A DNA stretch of 12,631 nucleotides, from NCBI GenBank assembly GCA_030705745.1, contig JAUZPT010000045.1, positions 1 to 12,631 on the forward strand, written 5' to 3'. The position numbers were made by a program, and so were the translations under genes. Below, in pieces: positions 6,595-12,631 of the stretch. The notes below the pieces were generated by a model. The model saw nothing but the letters and a program-made list of their open reading frames with translations. It searched no databases and was not told the origin of the DNA. How positions within the stretch are numbered: the first letter of the stretch is position 1; every line of letters begins with the position of its first letter. The stretch is from Bacillota bacterium (GTDB lineage Bacteria; Bacillota; Bacilli; Bacillales; Cytobacillaceae).

Positions 6595-7368
6595 TTATTT
6601 CGCACCTAAACCTGAAATGAACTCAGTAAGTTTTTTCAACTGATCAGGTGTGCCTTTAAACATTCCCGGAGGCATTTTGTTTCGTCCGTGTTGAGCAATC
6701 TGAGCAATTTGTTCAGGCTTCAGTCCAGTGCCGATCAATGAAGGTGCACCAGCTCCACCCTGCAGGTTTTCACCATGGCAATTGATACAGCTTTGCCCTT
6801 TAAATACTTTATAGCCATCGCTGTTTTTATCAATTACAACCTTTGGGAGAATTTTCCCTTGCTCTTCAGCCTTTTTCCAGTCATGTGTCGCTACCGATTG
6901 CCATGTTAAAAACACGATGGCAACCAATGCAAGCAACATGAATGAAGTTGCCAAAGGACGTTTGGATGGACGGCGCTCAGGCCCGCGATCGATAAACGGT
7001 GCAAGCAATAATCCACCAAATGCCAAGCCAGGAATAATCATTGCTCCAATAACCGTATATGGACCGGATGCATAAGAATATTTCAGCAATTGATATAAAA
7101 ACAAGAAATACCAGTCCGGCAATGGAATATAACCGGTATCAGTCGGATCCGCAATTCTTTCAAGCGGCGACGGATGTGCGATTGTTAAACATAAATAACC
7201 AACAAGAAATACTGCACCTACCATCCATTCTTTCAAAAGGAAGTTAGGCCAGAATGCCTCTGTTTTACCAGGGTATTCCGAGTAATCTTTCGGAATGTTC
7301 GGCTTACGCTCAGAAGGTGCCAGAACGCGTGAATCACCTACGAACTTCATACCTTTACCGCGATGCAT
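6595..7368 (-). CDS. qcrC: Menaquinol:cytochrome c reductase, cytochrome c subunit QcrC
   Basis: A 257-residue fusion of bc-complex subunit IV with a C-terminal cytochrome c domain, the arrangement known from Bacillus. Hydrophobic spans lie at about 47-65, 104-123 and 139-157. The region at 71-97 (ADPTDTGYIPLPDWYF) is the typical subunit IV quinol-side segment. The c domain has one CINCH haem site at 194-198 and a candidate axial methionine at 232 in KMPPGMF. It passes electrons from the Rieske centre towards cytochrome c oxidases at the outer membrane face. The frame is open from 7401, but AAGGAGGGGG stands eight bases before the ATG at 7368, and that start matches the known N-terminus MHRGKGMKFVGDSR. 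It is the last gene of qcrABC, 71 bp after qcrB. Confidence 0.97.
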   Translation of the reverse strand: MHRGKGMKFVGDSRVLAPSERKPNIPKDYSEYPGKTEAFWPNFLLKEWMVGAVFLVGYLCLTIAHPSPLERIADPTDTGYIPLPDWYFLFLYQLLKYSYASGPYTVIGAMIIPGLAFGGLLLAPFIDRGPERRPSKRPLATSFMLLALVAIVFLTWQSVATHDWKKAEEQGKILPKVVIDKNSDGYKVFKGQSCINCHGENLQGGAGAPSLIGTGLKPEQIAQIAQHGRNKMPPGMFKGTPDQLKKLTEFISGLGAK

Positions 7369-7439
7369 CGAGCAATCCCCCTCCTTTTCACATATAGACA
7401 ATCAAAGTTCTCATTTGATCTATCTATAACGTCCAATTT

Positions 7440-8111
7440 TTATAGTGGTCCGGAAATACCTTGTTTACGGATCATTAGGAAATGGGCACCCATTAAACCA
7501 AGCAATGCGCCAGGCAAGAAGAACACATGGATCGCAAAGAATCTGGTCAGAGTTTGAGCACCTACAATATGTTCATGGCCCGCAAGCAATATTTTTGCAT
7601 ATGAGCCGATAAATGGTGTAGCTTCAGCAATTTGAAGACCTACTTTTGTTGCGAATAACGCTTTCATATCCCATGGCAATAAATAACCTGTGAAGCCAAG
7701 ACCAAGCATGACGAAGAAAATCAATACTCCGACAACCCAGTTTAATTCACGGGGTTTTTTGTATGCTCCTTGGAAGAAAACGCGTAATGTATGTAAGAAC
7801 ATCATTACAATAACTAAACTAGCACCCCAATGGTGCATGCCGCGCACAATTTGTCCGAATGCTACTTGATTTTGAAGGTAGTAAACGGATTCCCATGCGT
7901 TTTTGATATCAGGTACATAGTACATCGTTAAAAACATACCTGATAGGATTTGGATAACGGTTACAAAAAATGTAAGGCCGCCGAAGCAGTAAACAAACGC
8001 AGAAAAATGGTGGGCCGGGTTTACGTGTTCCGGTACCTCATGGTCTGCGATATCGCGCCACAAAGGCGTAATATCTAAACGTTCATCTACCCAATCGTAA
8101 ATTTTGTTCAT
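7440..8111 (-). CDS. qcrB: Menaquinol:cytochrome c reductase, cytochrome b subunit QcrB
   Basis: A 223-residue cytochrome b6-type protein with four transmembrane helices, nearly identical to the B. subtilis subunit as I recall it (224 residues). Haem-ligand histidine pairs appear as His93 (or 94)/His107 and His195/His210. Cys42 (in FVYCFGG) corresponds to the cysteine that binds the extra haem c covalently in B. subtilis. The quinol-site helix motif LLPWDMKALFATKVG is at about 144-158. The gene starts six bases after the qcrA stop and its GGGGG ribosome binding site lies inside the end of qcrA, so translation is probably coupled. It forms the membrane core of the bc complex. Confidence 0.98.
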   Translation of the reverse strand: MNKIYDWVDERLDITPLWRDIADHEVPEHVNPAHHFSAFVYCFGGLTFFVTVIQILSGMFLTMYYVPDIKNAWESVYYLQNQVAFGQIVRGMHHWGASLVIVMMFLHTLRVFFQGAYKKPRELNWVVGVLIFFVMLGLGFTGYLLPWDMKALFATKVGLQIAEATPFIGSYAKILLAGHEHIVGAQTLTRFFAIHVFFLPGALLGLMGAHFLMIRKQGISGPL

Positions 8112-8117
8112 GTTAGA

Positions 8118-8624
8118 TTACGCCCCCGTTCGTGGTTTCGCCTGGCTCAAATATAAATAGCCGTCTTTTTCTTTAAATGGATATACATCAAGTGGTGCTT
8201 GTGGTGGCGTACCCGGAATATTGGTACCATCCTTTTCATAGCGGCCATAATGGCATGGACAGAAGAATTGGTTTGGATATCGCTTGTCCGTATTCCAGCC
8301 AACAGTACAGCCAAGATGTTTACATGTTGGTGATAGCGCAACAATCTCACCTTTGTCATTTTTATAGACCCATGCTGTGTTCGTAACATCCGACTCATAC
8401 CAAGCATCCTTTTGCTTGAAAGTGAAGTCAACTCGAACCGGGTCTGACGTTAAATCAGCTACTTTTTGCTTGGTTGGTATGAAATTACCACCCTTATCCG
8501 CCTTTAAAACCGGATCAACAGCAAAGCGGACCATTGGCATTAACATACCTGCTGCCATGAAACCGCCGACGCCCGTCAATGTGTAGCTTAAAAATTGGCG
8601 TCTTGAAACTCGATGCTTACTCAT
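8118..8624 (-). CDS. qcrA: Menaquinol:cytochrome c reductase, Rieske iron-sulfur subunit QcrA
   Basis: A 168-residue Rieske protein. The N-terminus has a twin-arginine signal (SRRQFL, residues 7-12) followed by a hydrophobic anchor at about 14-36. The two cluster boxes are CKHLGC (101-106) and CPCHYG (122-127). Cys101, His103, Cys122 and His125 should bind the 2Fe-2S centre, with Cys106 and Cys124 forming the disulfide. It takes the first electron from menaquinol. The frame extends upstream to 8666, but the run of six G's (8630-8635) before the ATG at 8624 sets the start and gives the family length. First gene of qcrABC, with its own SigA promoter; export by the Tat pathway is expected. Confidence 0.97.
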   Translation of the reverse strand: MSKHRVSRRQFLSYTLTGVGGFMAAGMLMPMVRFAVDPVLKADKGGNFIPTKQKVADLTSDPVRVDFTFKQKDAWYESDVTNTAWVYKNDKGEIVALSPTCKHLGCTVGWNTDKRYPNQFFCPCHYGRYEKDGTNIPGTPPQAPLDVYPFKEKDGYLYLSQAKPRTGA

Positions 8625-8697
8625 GTTTATCCCCCCTCTATTCACGAAGTCAAGTCTAGCGGACATAATATTTCACATATAAAACTAGGACATAATT

Positions 8698-8726
8698 ATG
8701 ATATATCAATCTTTAAGCAAGGTCAA
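8698..8726 (-). promoter_or_regulatory. SigA promoter of qcrABC
   Basis: On the minus strand TTGACC (8726-8721, 5 of 6) and TATCAT (8703-8698, 5 of 6) are spaced by 17 bases. Transcription would start near 8691, leaving a leader of about 65 bases before qcrA. The promoter lies between ypiF and qcrA, so the complex can be expressed separately from ypiF. Confidence 0.75.
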
Positions 8727-8752
8727 TATTATACTAAGTTAAAAAACGGAAG

Positions 8753-9217
8753 CTATTCATTCTCTTGCCATTTTTGGGTGACCAATTGTTGAAGCTGTTT
8801 CACCTGACTTTGAACCAATGTGAATTTTTGAGAATCGTCCATAGTTTCCAATGGAAGCGAAGGCATCCAAATTAAAGTACCCTCCAATTCGGCTTCATTC
8901 ATTTTCCAATCACTATCGGAAGTTAAATAAACAATATGTTTTACTTCCTCTTCCTGCAATTTTTTTTCCCATTGTTTTAACAAAGGCAGCCATTGTTCAT
9001 TGTTCCCATTTTTTAAATAGGTAAACGGAGGAAGCGTCAATATTCTCCCTGTAAATAGTCTTTCAAGCTGGTTTGTTAAAAGTGTTAAAAACTCTGACAT
9101 TGATGCAGATTGCTTCATTTCCTGGCCGAAAGAAACCGGGAATAAAGAAATAACAACGGTGTCGACATATTCTTTTGATTTTGCATACATTTCAATATCC
9201 TGTGGGGTCCATTTCAT
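8753..9217 (-). CDS. ypiF: DUF2487 protein YpiF
   Basis: A 154-residue soluble protein with no signal peptide or membrane segment, placed between ypiB and qcrA as YpiF is in B. subtilis. The N-terminus (MKWTPQDIEMYAKSKEYVDT) fits the family. The protein has no catalytic motif I recognise and its function is unknown. The position just ahead of qcrABC is conserved as far as I recall, which suggests but does not show a link with the bc complex. The frame also offers a GTG at 9226; GGAG lies eight bases before the ATG at 9217, which I chose because it gives the family N-terminus. A terminator separates it from ypiB and a promoter candidate lies in between. Confidence 0.87.
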   Translation of the reverse strand: MKWTPQDIEMYAKSKEYVDTVVISLFPVSFGQEMKQSASMSEFLTLLTNQLERLFTGRILTLPPFTYLKNGNNEQWLPLLKQWEKKLQEEEVKHIVYLTSDSDWKMNEAELEGTLIWMPSLPLETMDDSQKFTLVQSQVKQLQQLVTQKWQENE

Positions 9218-9249
9218 TGCTTCCACTCCAACCTCGTAGTTTCACTATT

Positions 9250-9258
9250 ATCATATCA
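9250..9258 (-). promoter_or_regulatory. Candidate extended -10 promoter of ypiF
   Basis: The minus strand has TG-A-TATGAT (9258-9250), an extended -10 motif with a 5-of-6 hexamer. There is only an A/T-rich tract and no clear -35 box upstream. The ypiB terminator just before it makes a separate promoter likely. Confidence 0.45.
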
Positions 9259-9280
9259 TTTTTCATTGAAAAAAATAAAA

Positions 9281-9310
9281 CAAAACAAAAAGCCTGCTTA
9301 CAGCAAGCTT
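9281..9310 (-). terminator. Terminator overlapping the ypiB stop codon
   Basis: On the minus strand AAGCTTGCT (9310-9302) pairs with AGCAGGCTT (9298-9290) across a three-base loop, with a single G-T pair, and runs into a T-rich tract. The left arm encodes the last residues of YpiB, and the TAA stop codon begins in the loop. Confidence 0.85.
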
Positions 9311-9864
9311 CCATTTTCCACATGGCTTGTTATACTATTCAATTGCTCCGTTAACAGCCTAAAAGTCTCTTTATCTTGATTATCCAGCGCCTGATCAATT
9401 AAATGGAGAAGTTTTTCCCGCTGAAACCTCTCAATACTGCTATTCAAAAATTCCTCTGCAATTTCCCCATCCTTTTCGTTCACCTGCAAATGCTTTGGTA
9501 CAAAAGGGTTTTCCTCTAAAACTGCCGCATACTGATGCATCTTGTTTGAAGCATGAAAATTCAACTGAATATAGATTTCTTCATCACGGTTCAATCGAAT
9601 ATCATGAAAAGATTTTTCTGCATCGGTCGTCATGATCGTTTCTTTGTAAAACCGAAAGGGAACTTTATCCACACAATGAGTGGACATGATCAGCCCTCTT
9701 GGGCAATACTGCGCTTGTTCCACGAAATGAACTCTTTCCATCAGTTGATCGTGGCTCATTAAATAATTTAAAATCCAAACGCATTCTCTTCTTTTTAATT
9801 GATAATGGTTTAAAAACCAGCGAATAAAATCTTTCTTCTCGTTGACAGAAACAGGGGTTGCCAT
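9298..9864 (-). CDS. ypiB: UPF0302 / IDEAL-domain protein YpiB
   Basis: A 188-residue cytosolic protein of the UPF0302 family. The N-terminal half is very typical: [20 protein letters not shown] near residues 6-25 and [12 protein letters not shown] near 54-65. The C-terminal segment (about 145-180) fits the short IDEAL domain found in several Bacillus proteins. No biochemical function is established. The longest frame starts at 9885, but GAGGAGGG lies eight bases before the ATG at 9864, so that is the start. It follows ypiA by 41 bp, probably on the same transcript, which ends at the terminator overlapping its stop codon. Confidence 0.92.
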   Translation of the reverse strand: MATPVSVNEKKDFIRWFLNHYQLKRRECVWILNYLMSHDQLMERVHFVEQAQYCPRGLIMSTHCVDKVPFRFYKETIMTTDAEKSFHDIRLNRDEEIYIQLNFHASNKMHQYAAVLEENPFVPKHLQVNEKDGEIAEEFLNSSIERFQREKLLHLIDQALDNQDKETFRLLTEQLNSITSHVENGSLL

Positions 9865-9905
9865 GGTAGATTCCCTCCTCTGCATTCTTTTCTTTTCTAC
9901 TTCCT

Positions 9906-11165
9906 TTACTCTTCGCCCAGGCGTTCAAGCAATTCCAGGTATTCTGCATTCGCGGGATCATTAAGTAGCAGCTGTTTAAAAACTTCGGCGGCTTTGCCAT
10001 TTTTTCCTTCTTCTAATAAAAAATATCCGTAATCATGAAGAAAAAGATCATTATTGTTAAAAAAAGTATATGCAGCATCATATTTGTCTAATGCCTGTGA
10101 ATATTCTTCCATTTTATTGTACGCAATGGCCGCATCCCATAAAAGCTGTGGCTCCTCATCCTCTTGGACGTCTAGAGCATTCAGTAAATCAATCACATCT
10201 TCGAATCTCTCAAGATGAATAAAAAGTTTATTTAGAGTTAATACCGCTTCCGTATAGCCAGGGTCAAGAGCAATCGCTTCTCTGAACAGTTGTTCAGCTT
10301 CCTGTTCTTTTCCAAGCTTTAATGCAATTTTTCCGCCGAAAAAGTATAGCTCCTTGCTGAATTCATCTTGTTTAATTCCTGCTTGAATGGCTTCATAGCT
10401 ATTTTCAAGTTCCTCTTCCCGTTCATATGCCTTTGCAAGGTGCAAATACAATGAATGATACTCTGGATCGAGTTCCTTAAGTTCCTTGAATTTTTCGATT
10501 GCGGTTCGATTAAAACCAGCTTGCAGCGCTGTAAAAGCGTAGCCGAACAATGTATTAATTTCAAGTTTTTCGTCCAACGCTTTTTCATAATGAGGCAAAG
10601 CTTCCTCAAAAGCCCCCGAAACACTGAGTATATCTGCTATTCTCTGATTGATGTTCACTCCGGCGAGTTCATTTTGTTCTGAAAGCACACGCTCATATGA
10701 CTGAATCGCCTTTGCAATTTCACCCTGTTCGCTGTATAGTTCCCCAAATGCAAAATCGATAATTACCTCATCGGGCAATACGCGCTTTGCTTTTTCAAGT
10801 TTGCGCTCGCTTACTTCAAACAATCCCTGTAATTGATATAAATCCGCACTCAACAATAATGCTTGTGCAAACGAAGGATCATTTTCTGATACTTTTTCTA
10901 GGACTAGGAGTGCTTCCTCTTCTTCTCCCGCATCTATAAGAATCTCAGCAAGCATGACCAGCAGTTCGCCTTCTTCAGGGAAAACTTCAAGCAAGTTTTC
11001 AATTAACGCCTTAGCTTCACTGATAAAACCATATTGAAGAAGTTCTTCACCGAGCAAAAATTTCTCTTCTGCAGTACCCCTTTGTAATACTTCATTATAT
11101 TCTTTCATGGCCTCCTTATGACGGCCGTTTTCAAGCTGTTCAATTATTCTTTGCACCCTATCCAT
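9906..11165 (-). CDS. ypiA: Tetratricopeptide repeat protein YpiA
   Basis: A 419-residue acidic protein built almost wholly from TPR units. Repeats are visible throughout, for example [14 protein letters not shown] near 148-161, [19 protein letters not shown] near 290-308 and [20 protein letters not shown] near 393-412. There is no signal peptide, membrane segment or catalytic domain, so it is likely a cytosolic scaffold or adaptor; the partner is unknown. The size and position beside ypiB match YpiA of B. subtilis. GAGAGGA lies seven bases before the ATG. It starts 34 bp after the amidohydrolase-like gene with no terminator between them, so the two are probably co-transcribed. Confidence 0.9.
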   Translation of the reverse strand: MDRVQRIIEQLENGRHKEAMKEYNEVLQRGTAEEKFLLGEELLQYGFISEAKALIENLLEVFPEEGELLVMLAEILIDAGEEEEALLVLEKVSENDPSFAQALLLSADLYQLQGLFEVSERKLEKAKRVLPDEVIIDFAFGELYSEQGEIAKAIQSYERVLSEQNELAGVNINQRIADILSVSGAFEEALPHYEKALDEKLEINTLFGYAFTALQAGFNRTAIEKFKELKELDPEYHSLYLHLAKAYEREEELENSYEAIQAGIKQDEFSKELYFFGGKIALKLGKEQEAEQLFREAIALDPGYTEAVLTLNKLFIHLERFEDVIDLLNALDVQEDEEPQLLWDAAIAYNKMEEYSQALDKYDAAYTFFNNNDLFLHDYGYFLLEEGKNGKAAEVFKQLLLNDPANAEYLELLERLGEE

Positions 11166-11199
11166 TTTTTGATCCTCTCAATCCGCTTATAAAATTTTT

Positions 11200-12099
11200 C
11201 TAAAAAGAAAAATAAGAGCTCGTTTGAATTGTAATATGTTCACCAAATCCAGGCATATAAAACACTTCGTTCCCAGACCTGACTACTTTTCCTTTGTGAA
11301 CGGTCACCATTAACCTATCCCTATGATAATGAAATAGGCTCTCCGTATCAACATTCATGATTTCACTACCGTTCAAATACAAATTATAGCTTAATTCTCC
11401 CCCATGCATAAGCCCTGCACGCTGAGGAAGAAGTCCGATTTTATTAACTATATCTCGAGACAATGGAATATTTTCTTGAATTTCTCCCAAAATGCCATTT
11501 ATTTTTTCATTTTTCACTATCTCTTCCCAATTTGCTGCAAGCGCATCCCTTTTTTTCTTTGATTCACCTGCCAGACAAGGAATAATTGGTATTTTACTTG
11601 GAAACATCGCTTGTCGAATCCAGCTCCATGCTTTGGAGCTTAATTCATCCAAATCGGCCAATTCTACAAAAATTGCCGGAAAACGCTTCTGTTTACAGGT
11701 CGTAATAAATGAAGGGGTAAGCAATTTTAAAGGTATTTTGATTGCGATTAAGTAATCGATCGGAGAGTTGAGTAACTGCTTCTTCATTTCCTTAAGTTTG
11801 GTCATCATCTCTCCCTCTGAAGAAATGTGGATGTATGTCAAAAGAATGGTGCATCCCTTTTTTATTAAATGCTCAGTGAAGTAGTTTTTTAGATCGGAAT
11901 ATGATTTTGACAATGAAAAATTGGTATCTGACACGACAAAGGAAGGTGTCATCACATACGGATGTACATCCATTTTAATATACGAACAATTCTTCACTTC
12001 TGGCTGAATGGAATCGATACGATTATCTTTAATTAAAATGGACCTTTGACTCAGCTTATTATTATTTAAAATATTGGCTTTATCGATAACGTATGGCAT
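11200..12099 (-). CDS. Amidohydrolase-like protein lacking metal ligands
   Basis: A 299-residue cytosolic protein I cannot name. Its outline follows the amidohydrolase superfamily. The N-terminal part has ILIKDNRIDSIQPEV (21-35), the usual strand pair of the composite domain, followed by YVMTPSFVVSDTNF (48-61), where active enzymes have a PG-hydrophobic-D-x-H-x-H metal motif. The C-terminal part has IGLLPQRAGLMHGGELSYNLY (221-241), resembling the 'lG..P.kG.l..G..AD' motif, and KGKVVRSGNEVFYMPGFGEH (269-288). The HxH pair is replaced by DTN, and the sequence has no obvious set of histidines for a metal site, so it is probably not a hydrolase. It is also shorter than typical members. AGGGGTG lies before the ATG. 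I do not recall it at this place in B. subtilis. No stop or frameshift: it looks maintained. Confidence 0.75.
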   Translation of the reverse strand: MPYVIDKANILNNNKLSQRSILIKDNRIDSIQPEVKNCSYIKMDVHPYVMTPSFVVSDTNFSLSKSYSDLKNYFTEHLIKKGCTILLTYIHISSEGEMMTKLKEMKKQLLNSPIDYLIAIKIPLKLLTPSFITTCKQKRFPAIFVELADLDELSSKAWSWIRQAMFPSKIPIIPCLAGESKKKRDALAANWEEIVKNEKINGILGEIQENIPLSRDIVNKIGLLPQRAGLMHGGELSYNLYLNGSEIMNVDTESLFHYHRDRLMVTVHKGKVVRSGNEVFYMPGFGEHITIQTSSYFSF

Positions 12100-12116
12100 T
12101 TTTTCACCCCTGATCC

Positions 12117-12129
12117 TGTCTTTAAGACA
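12117..12129. promoter_or_regulatory. Small palindrome, possible operator
   Basis: TGTCTT-T-AAGACA is a perfect 6-bp inverted repeat around one base, placed just upstream of the ribosome binding site of the amidohydrolase-like gene and downstream of its promoter candidate. Short palindromes of this kind arise by chance fairly often. Confidence 0.3.
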
Positions 12130-12199
12130 AGCTATGTGAAAACAATGAAATTATGACATACAATCCAATCCCCAAAACCAAAAAAACAGCATGGATCAT
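12122..12199 (-). other. Hydrophobic 25-codon ORF read through a terminator
   Basis: From the ATG at 12199 the minus strand reads 25 codons ending in TAA at 12122, with a membrane-like stretch (AVFLVLGIGLYVIISLF). The frame stays open upstream to a TGA at 12251, giving 43 codons with a basic segment before the hydrophobic one, as in small membrane proteins. There is no good ribosome binding site, and the T-rich tract of a terminator would by itself encode F, L and V. It is either the tail of a lost gene or chance. Confidence 0.2.
12150..12158 (-). promoter_or_regulatory. Candidate extended -10 promoter of the amidohydrolase-like gene
   Basis: The minus strand has TG-T-CATAAT (12158-12150), a 5-of-6 -10 hexamer with the extended TG. 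No good -35 box is seen at the right distance. The terminator just upstream implies a promoter in this stretch. Confidence 0.4.
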
Positions 12200-12204
12200 G
12201 CTGT
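12178..12204 (-). terminator. Minus-strand intrinsic terminator without a visible gene
   Basis: Read on the minus strand, ACAGCATG and CATGCTGT form a perfect 8-bp stem with a three-base loop (12204-12186), followed by seven T. No coding region ending before it is visible in the 300 bases upstream, where a repeat and a transposase gene lie instead. Confidence 0.8.
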
Positions 12205-12301
12205 CGAAAAACTTCCGAAAGCCTTTTATTTCATTTGTTTTTTTAATAATTCACCGCGCTAATATTTTGTAATATTATTAATAAATACCTTTTTAAACGG
12301 G

Positions 12302-12437
12302 TCTGTTGATTTGCGCTCCAGATGCTTCGCTTTCCGCGGGCGTGCCGGGGAGCCTCCTCATCGCTTCGCTCCTGCGGGGTCTCCCCTGACCCGTACTCCC
12401 GCAGGAGTCTTCGCACCTTCCGCTCCAATTAACAGAG
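12302..12437. repeat. 136-bp GC-rich palindromic repeat, MITE-like
   Basis: Imperfect terminal inverted repeats TCTGTTGATT (12302-12311) and AATTAACAGA (12427-12436) enclose a GC-rich core that can fold. CTCCTGCGGG (12369-12378) pairs perfectly with CCCGCAGGAG (12398-12407), with GGGT/ACCC inside, and GGGGAG (12347-12352) can pair alternatively with CTCCCC (12381-12386). I recall very similar sequences scattered between genes in many Bacillus relatives. There is no room for a transposase, so it would be non-autonomous if mobile. A 61-codon minus-strand frame across it is not a gene. Confidence 0.8.
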
Positions 12438-12498
12438 TTTTTTTCACTAAAGACCGTCTGCTCAACAAATAAAGATTTAAAAATAAGTGGTGAATCGA

Positions 12499-12631
12499 AT
12501 GTTTAAACCAAAAGGATCTGACCAAATTGAATATGAATTTTTTTTAATTGATGAATTGTTACCTGCTGACCATCTGCCTGCTTCGTGTAATTGATAAATT
12601 TATCGATTTTTCGTTTCTTCTTGAAAAGGCC
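12499..12631 (+). pseudogene. IS1182-type transposase, N-terminus, frameshifted, cut by window edge
   Basis: The frame from the ATG at 12499 reads MFKPKGSDQIEYEF, then LIDELLPADHL, like the N-terminus of IS1182/IS5-type DDE transposases. After DHL it runs out of frame and stops at TGA (12592-12594). The shifted frame from 12581 continues LRVIDKFIDFSFLLEKA to the window edge, exactly what the family has after DHL. The break coincides with a tandem CTGC-CTGC at 12574-12581; removing one copy restores one continuous frame. The element's left end should lie in the A/T-rich 60 bases upstream, but I could not fix it. The family name is from memory of the N-terminal motif and could be a close relative. 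Confidence 0.8.

Noticed and set aside
8147..8431. 94-codon minus-strand frame inside qcrA
   Set aside because: It is a shifted frame of the Rieske gene, rich in M, H and K without structure, and qcrA itself is unmistakable.
9665..10000. 111-codon minus-strand frame across the ypiA-ypiB junction
   Set aside because: It overlaps the end of ypiA and the start of ypiB in another frame; both real genes have good starts and family matches.
12186..12204. Plus-strand terminator for the same hairpin
   Set aside because: On the plus strand the stem is followed by CGAAAA rather than T, so it can act only on the minus strand.
12243..12428. 61-codon minus-strand frame across the large repeat
   Set aside because: Arginine- and glutamate-rich product typical of GC-rich palindromes; the frame is bounded by the repeat itself and no domain is visible.

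Overview
The window is a block of the conserved core chromosome of an endospore-forming member of the Bacillaceae. The evidence is the gene order, which matches the ypiA-ypiB-ypiF-qcrABC-ypjA-ypjB-ypjC-ypjD-dapB-mgsA-bshB1-bshA block of Bacillus subtilis, together with close protein matches recalled for QcrA/B/C, YpiB, YpjD and BshA, strong Bacillus-type ribosome binding sites, and a sporulation gene (ypjB). I cannot name the species. Except for ypjC and the transposase at the right edge, every gene is on the minus strand, so transcription mostly runs from high to low coordinates.

Layout in transcription order, right to left. At 12499-12631 lies the 5' end of an IS1182-type transposase on the plus strand, frameshifted by a 4-bp duplication, next to a 136-bp GC-rich repeat (12302-12437) and a minus-strand terminator with no gene behind it (12178-12204). 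Then comes a minus-strand run: a metal-site-less amidohydrolase-like protein (11200-12099), the TPR protein ypiA and ypiB, closed by a terminator that overlaps the ypiB stop codon. Next are ypiF and the menaquinol:cytochrome c reductase operon qcrA-qcrB-qcrC, which has a good SigA promoter and a strong terminator. Then follow ypjA (membrane protein), ypjB (sporulation) and a yugP-type membrane zinc peptidase with its own near-consensus promoter. The plus-strand gene ypjC (YitT family) converges on yugP, and the space between their stop codons is filled by a terminator hairpin and a palindromic repeat. The final run is ypjD-dapB-mgsA-bshB1-bshA, tightly packed with gaps of 3-10 bp or overlaps; bshA runs off the left edge.

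How the genes work together. QcrA (Rieske), QcrB (cytochrome b) and QcrC (subunit IV fused to cytochrome c) form the bc-type respiratory complex. dapB makes a lysine/cell-wall precursor. mgsA makes methylglyoxal, and bshB1 and bshA make bacillithiol, the thiol used to detoxify methylglyoxal, so source and antidote share one transcript. ypjD is a MazG-type nucleotide pyrophosphohydrolase.

I found no new multi-gene system, RNA gene, riboswitch or CRISPR array. The more interesting points are small: two families of palindromic intergenic repeats (one with a short derivative that appears to supply a -35 box), a SigmaE-like promoter placed inside a perfect inverted repeat that could hide the ypjB ribosome binding site on read-through transcripts, the degenerate amidohydrolase, and the fresh-looking transposase frameshift. 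Several start codons were set from ribosome binding sites rather than the longest reading frame: bshB1, ypjD, yugP, ypjB, ypjA, qcrC, qcrA, ypiF and ypiB.
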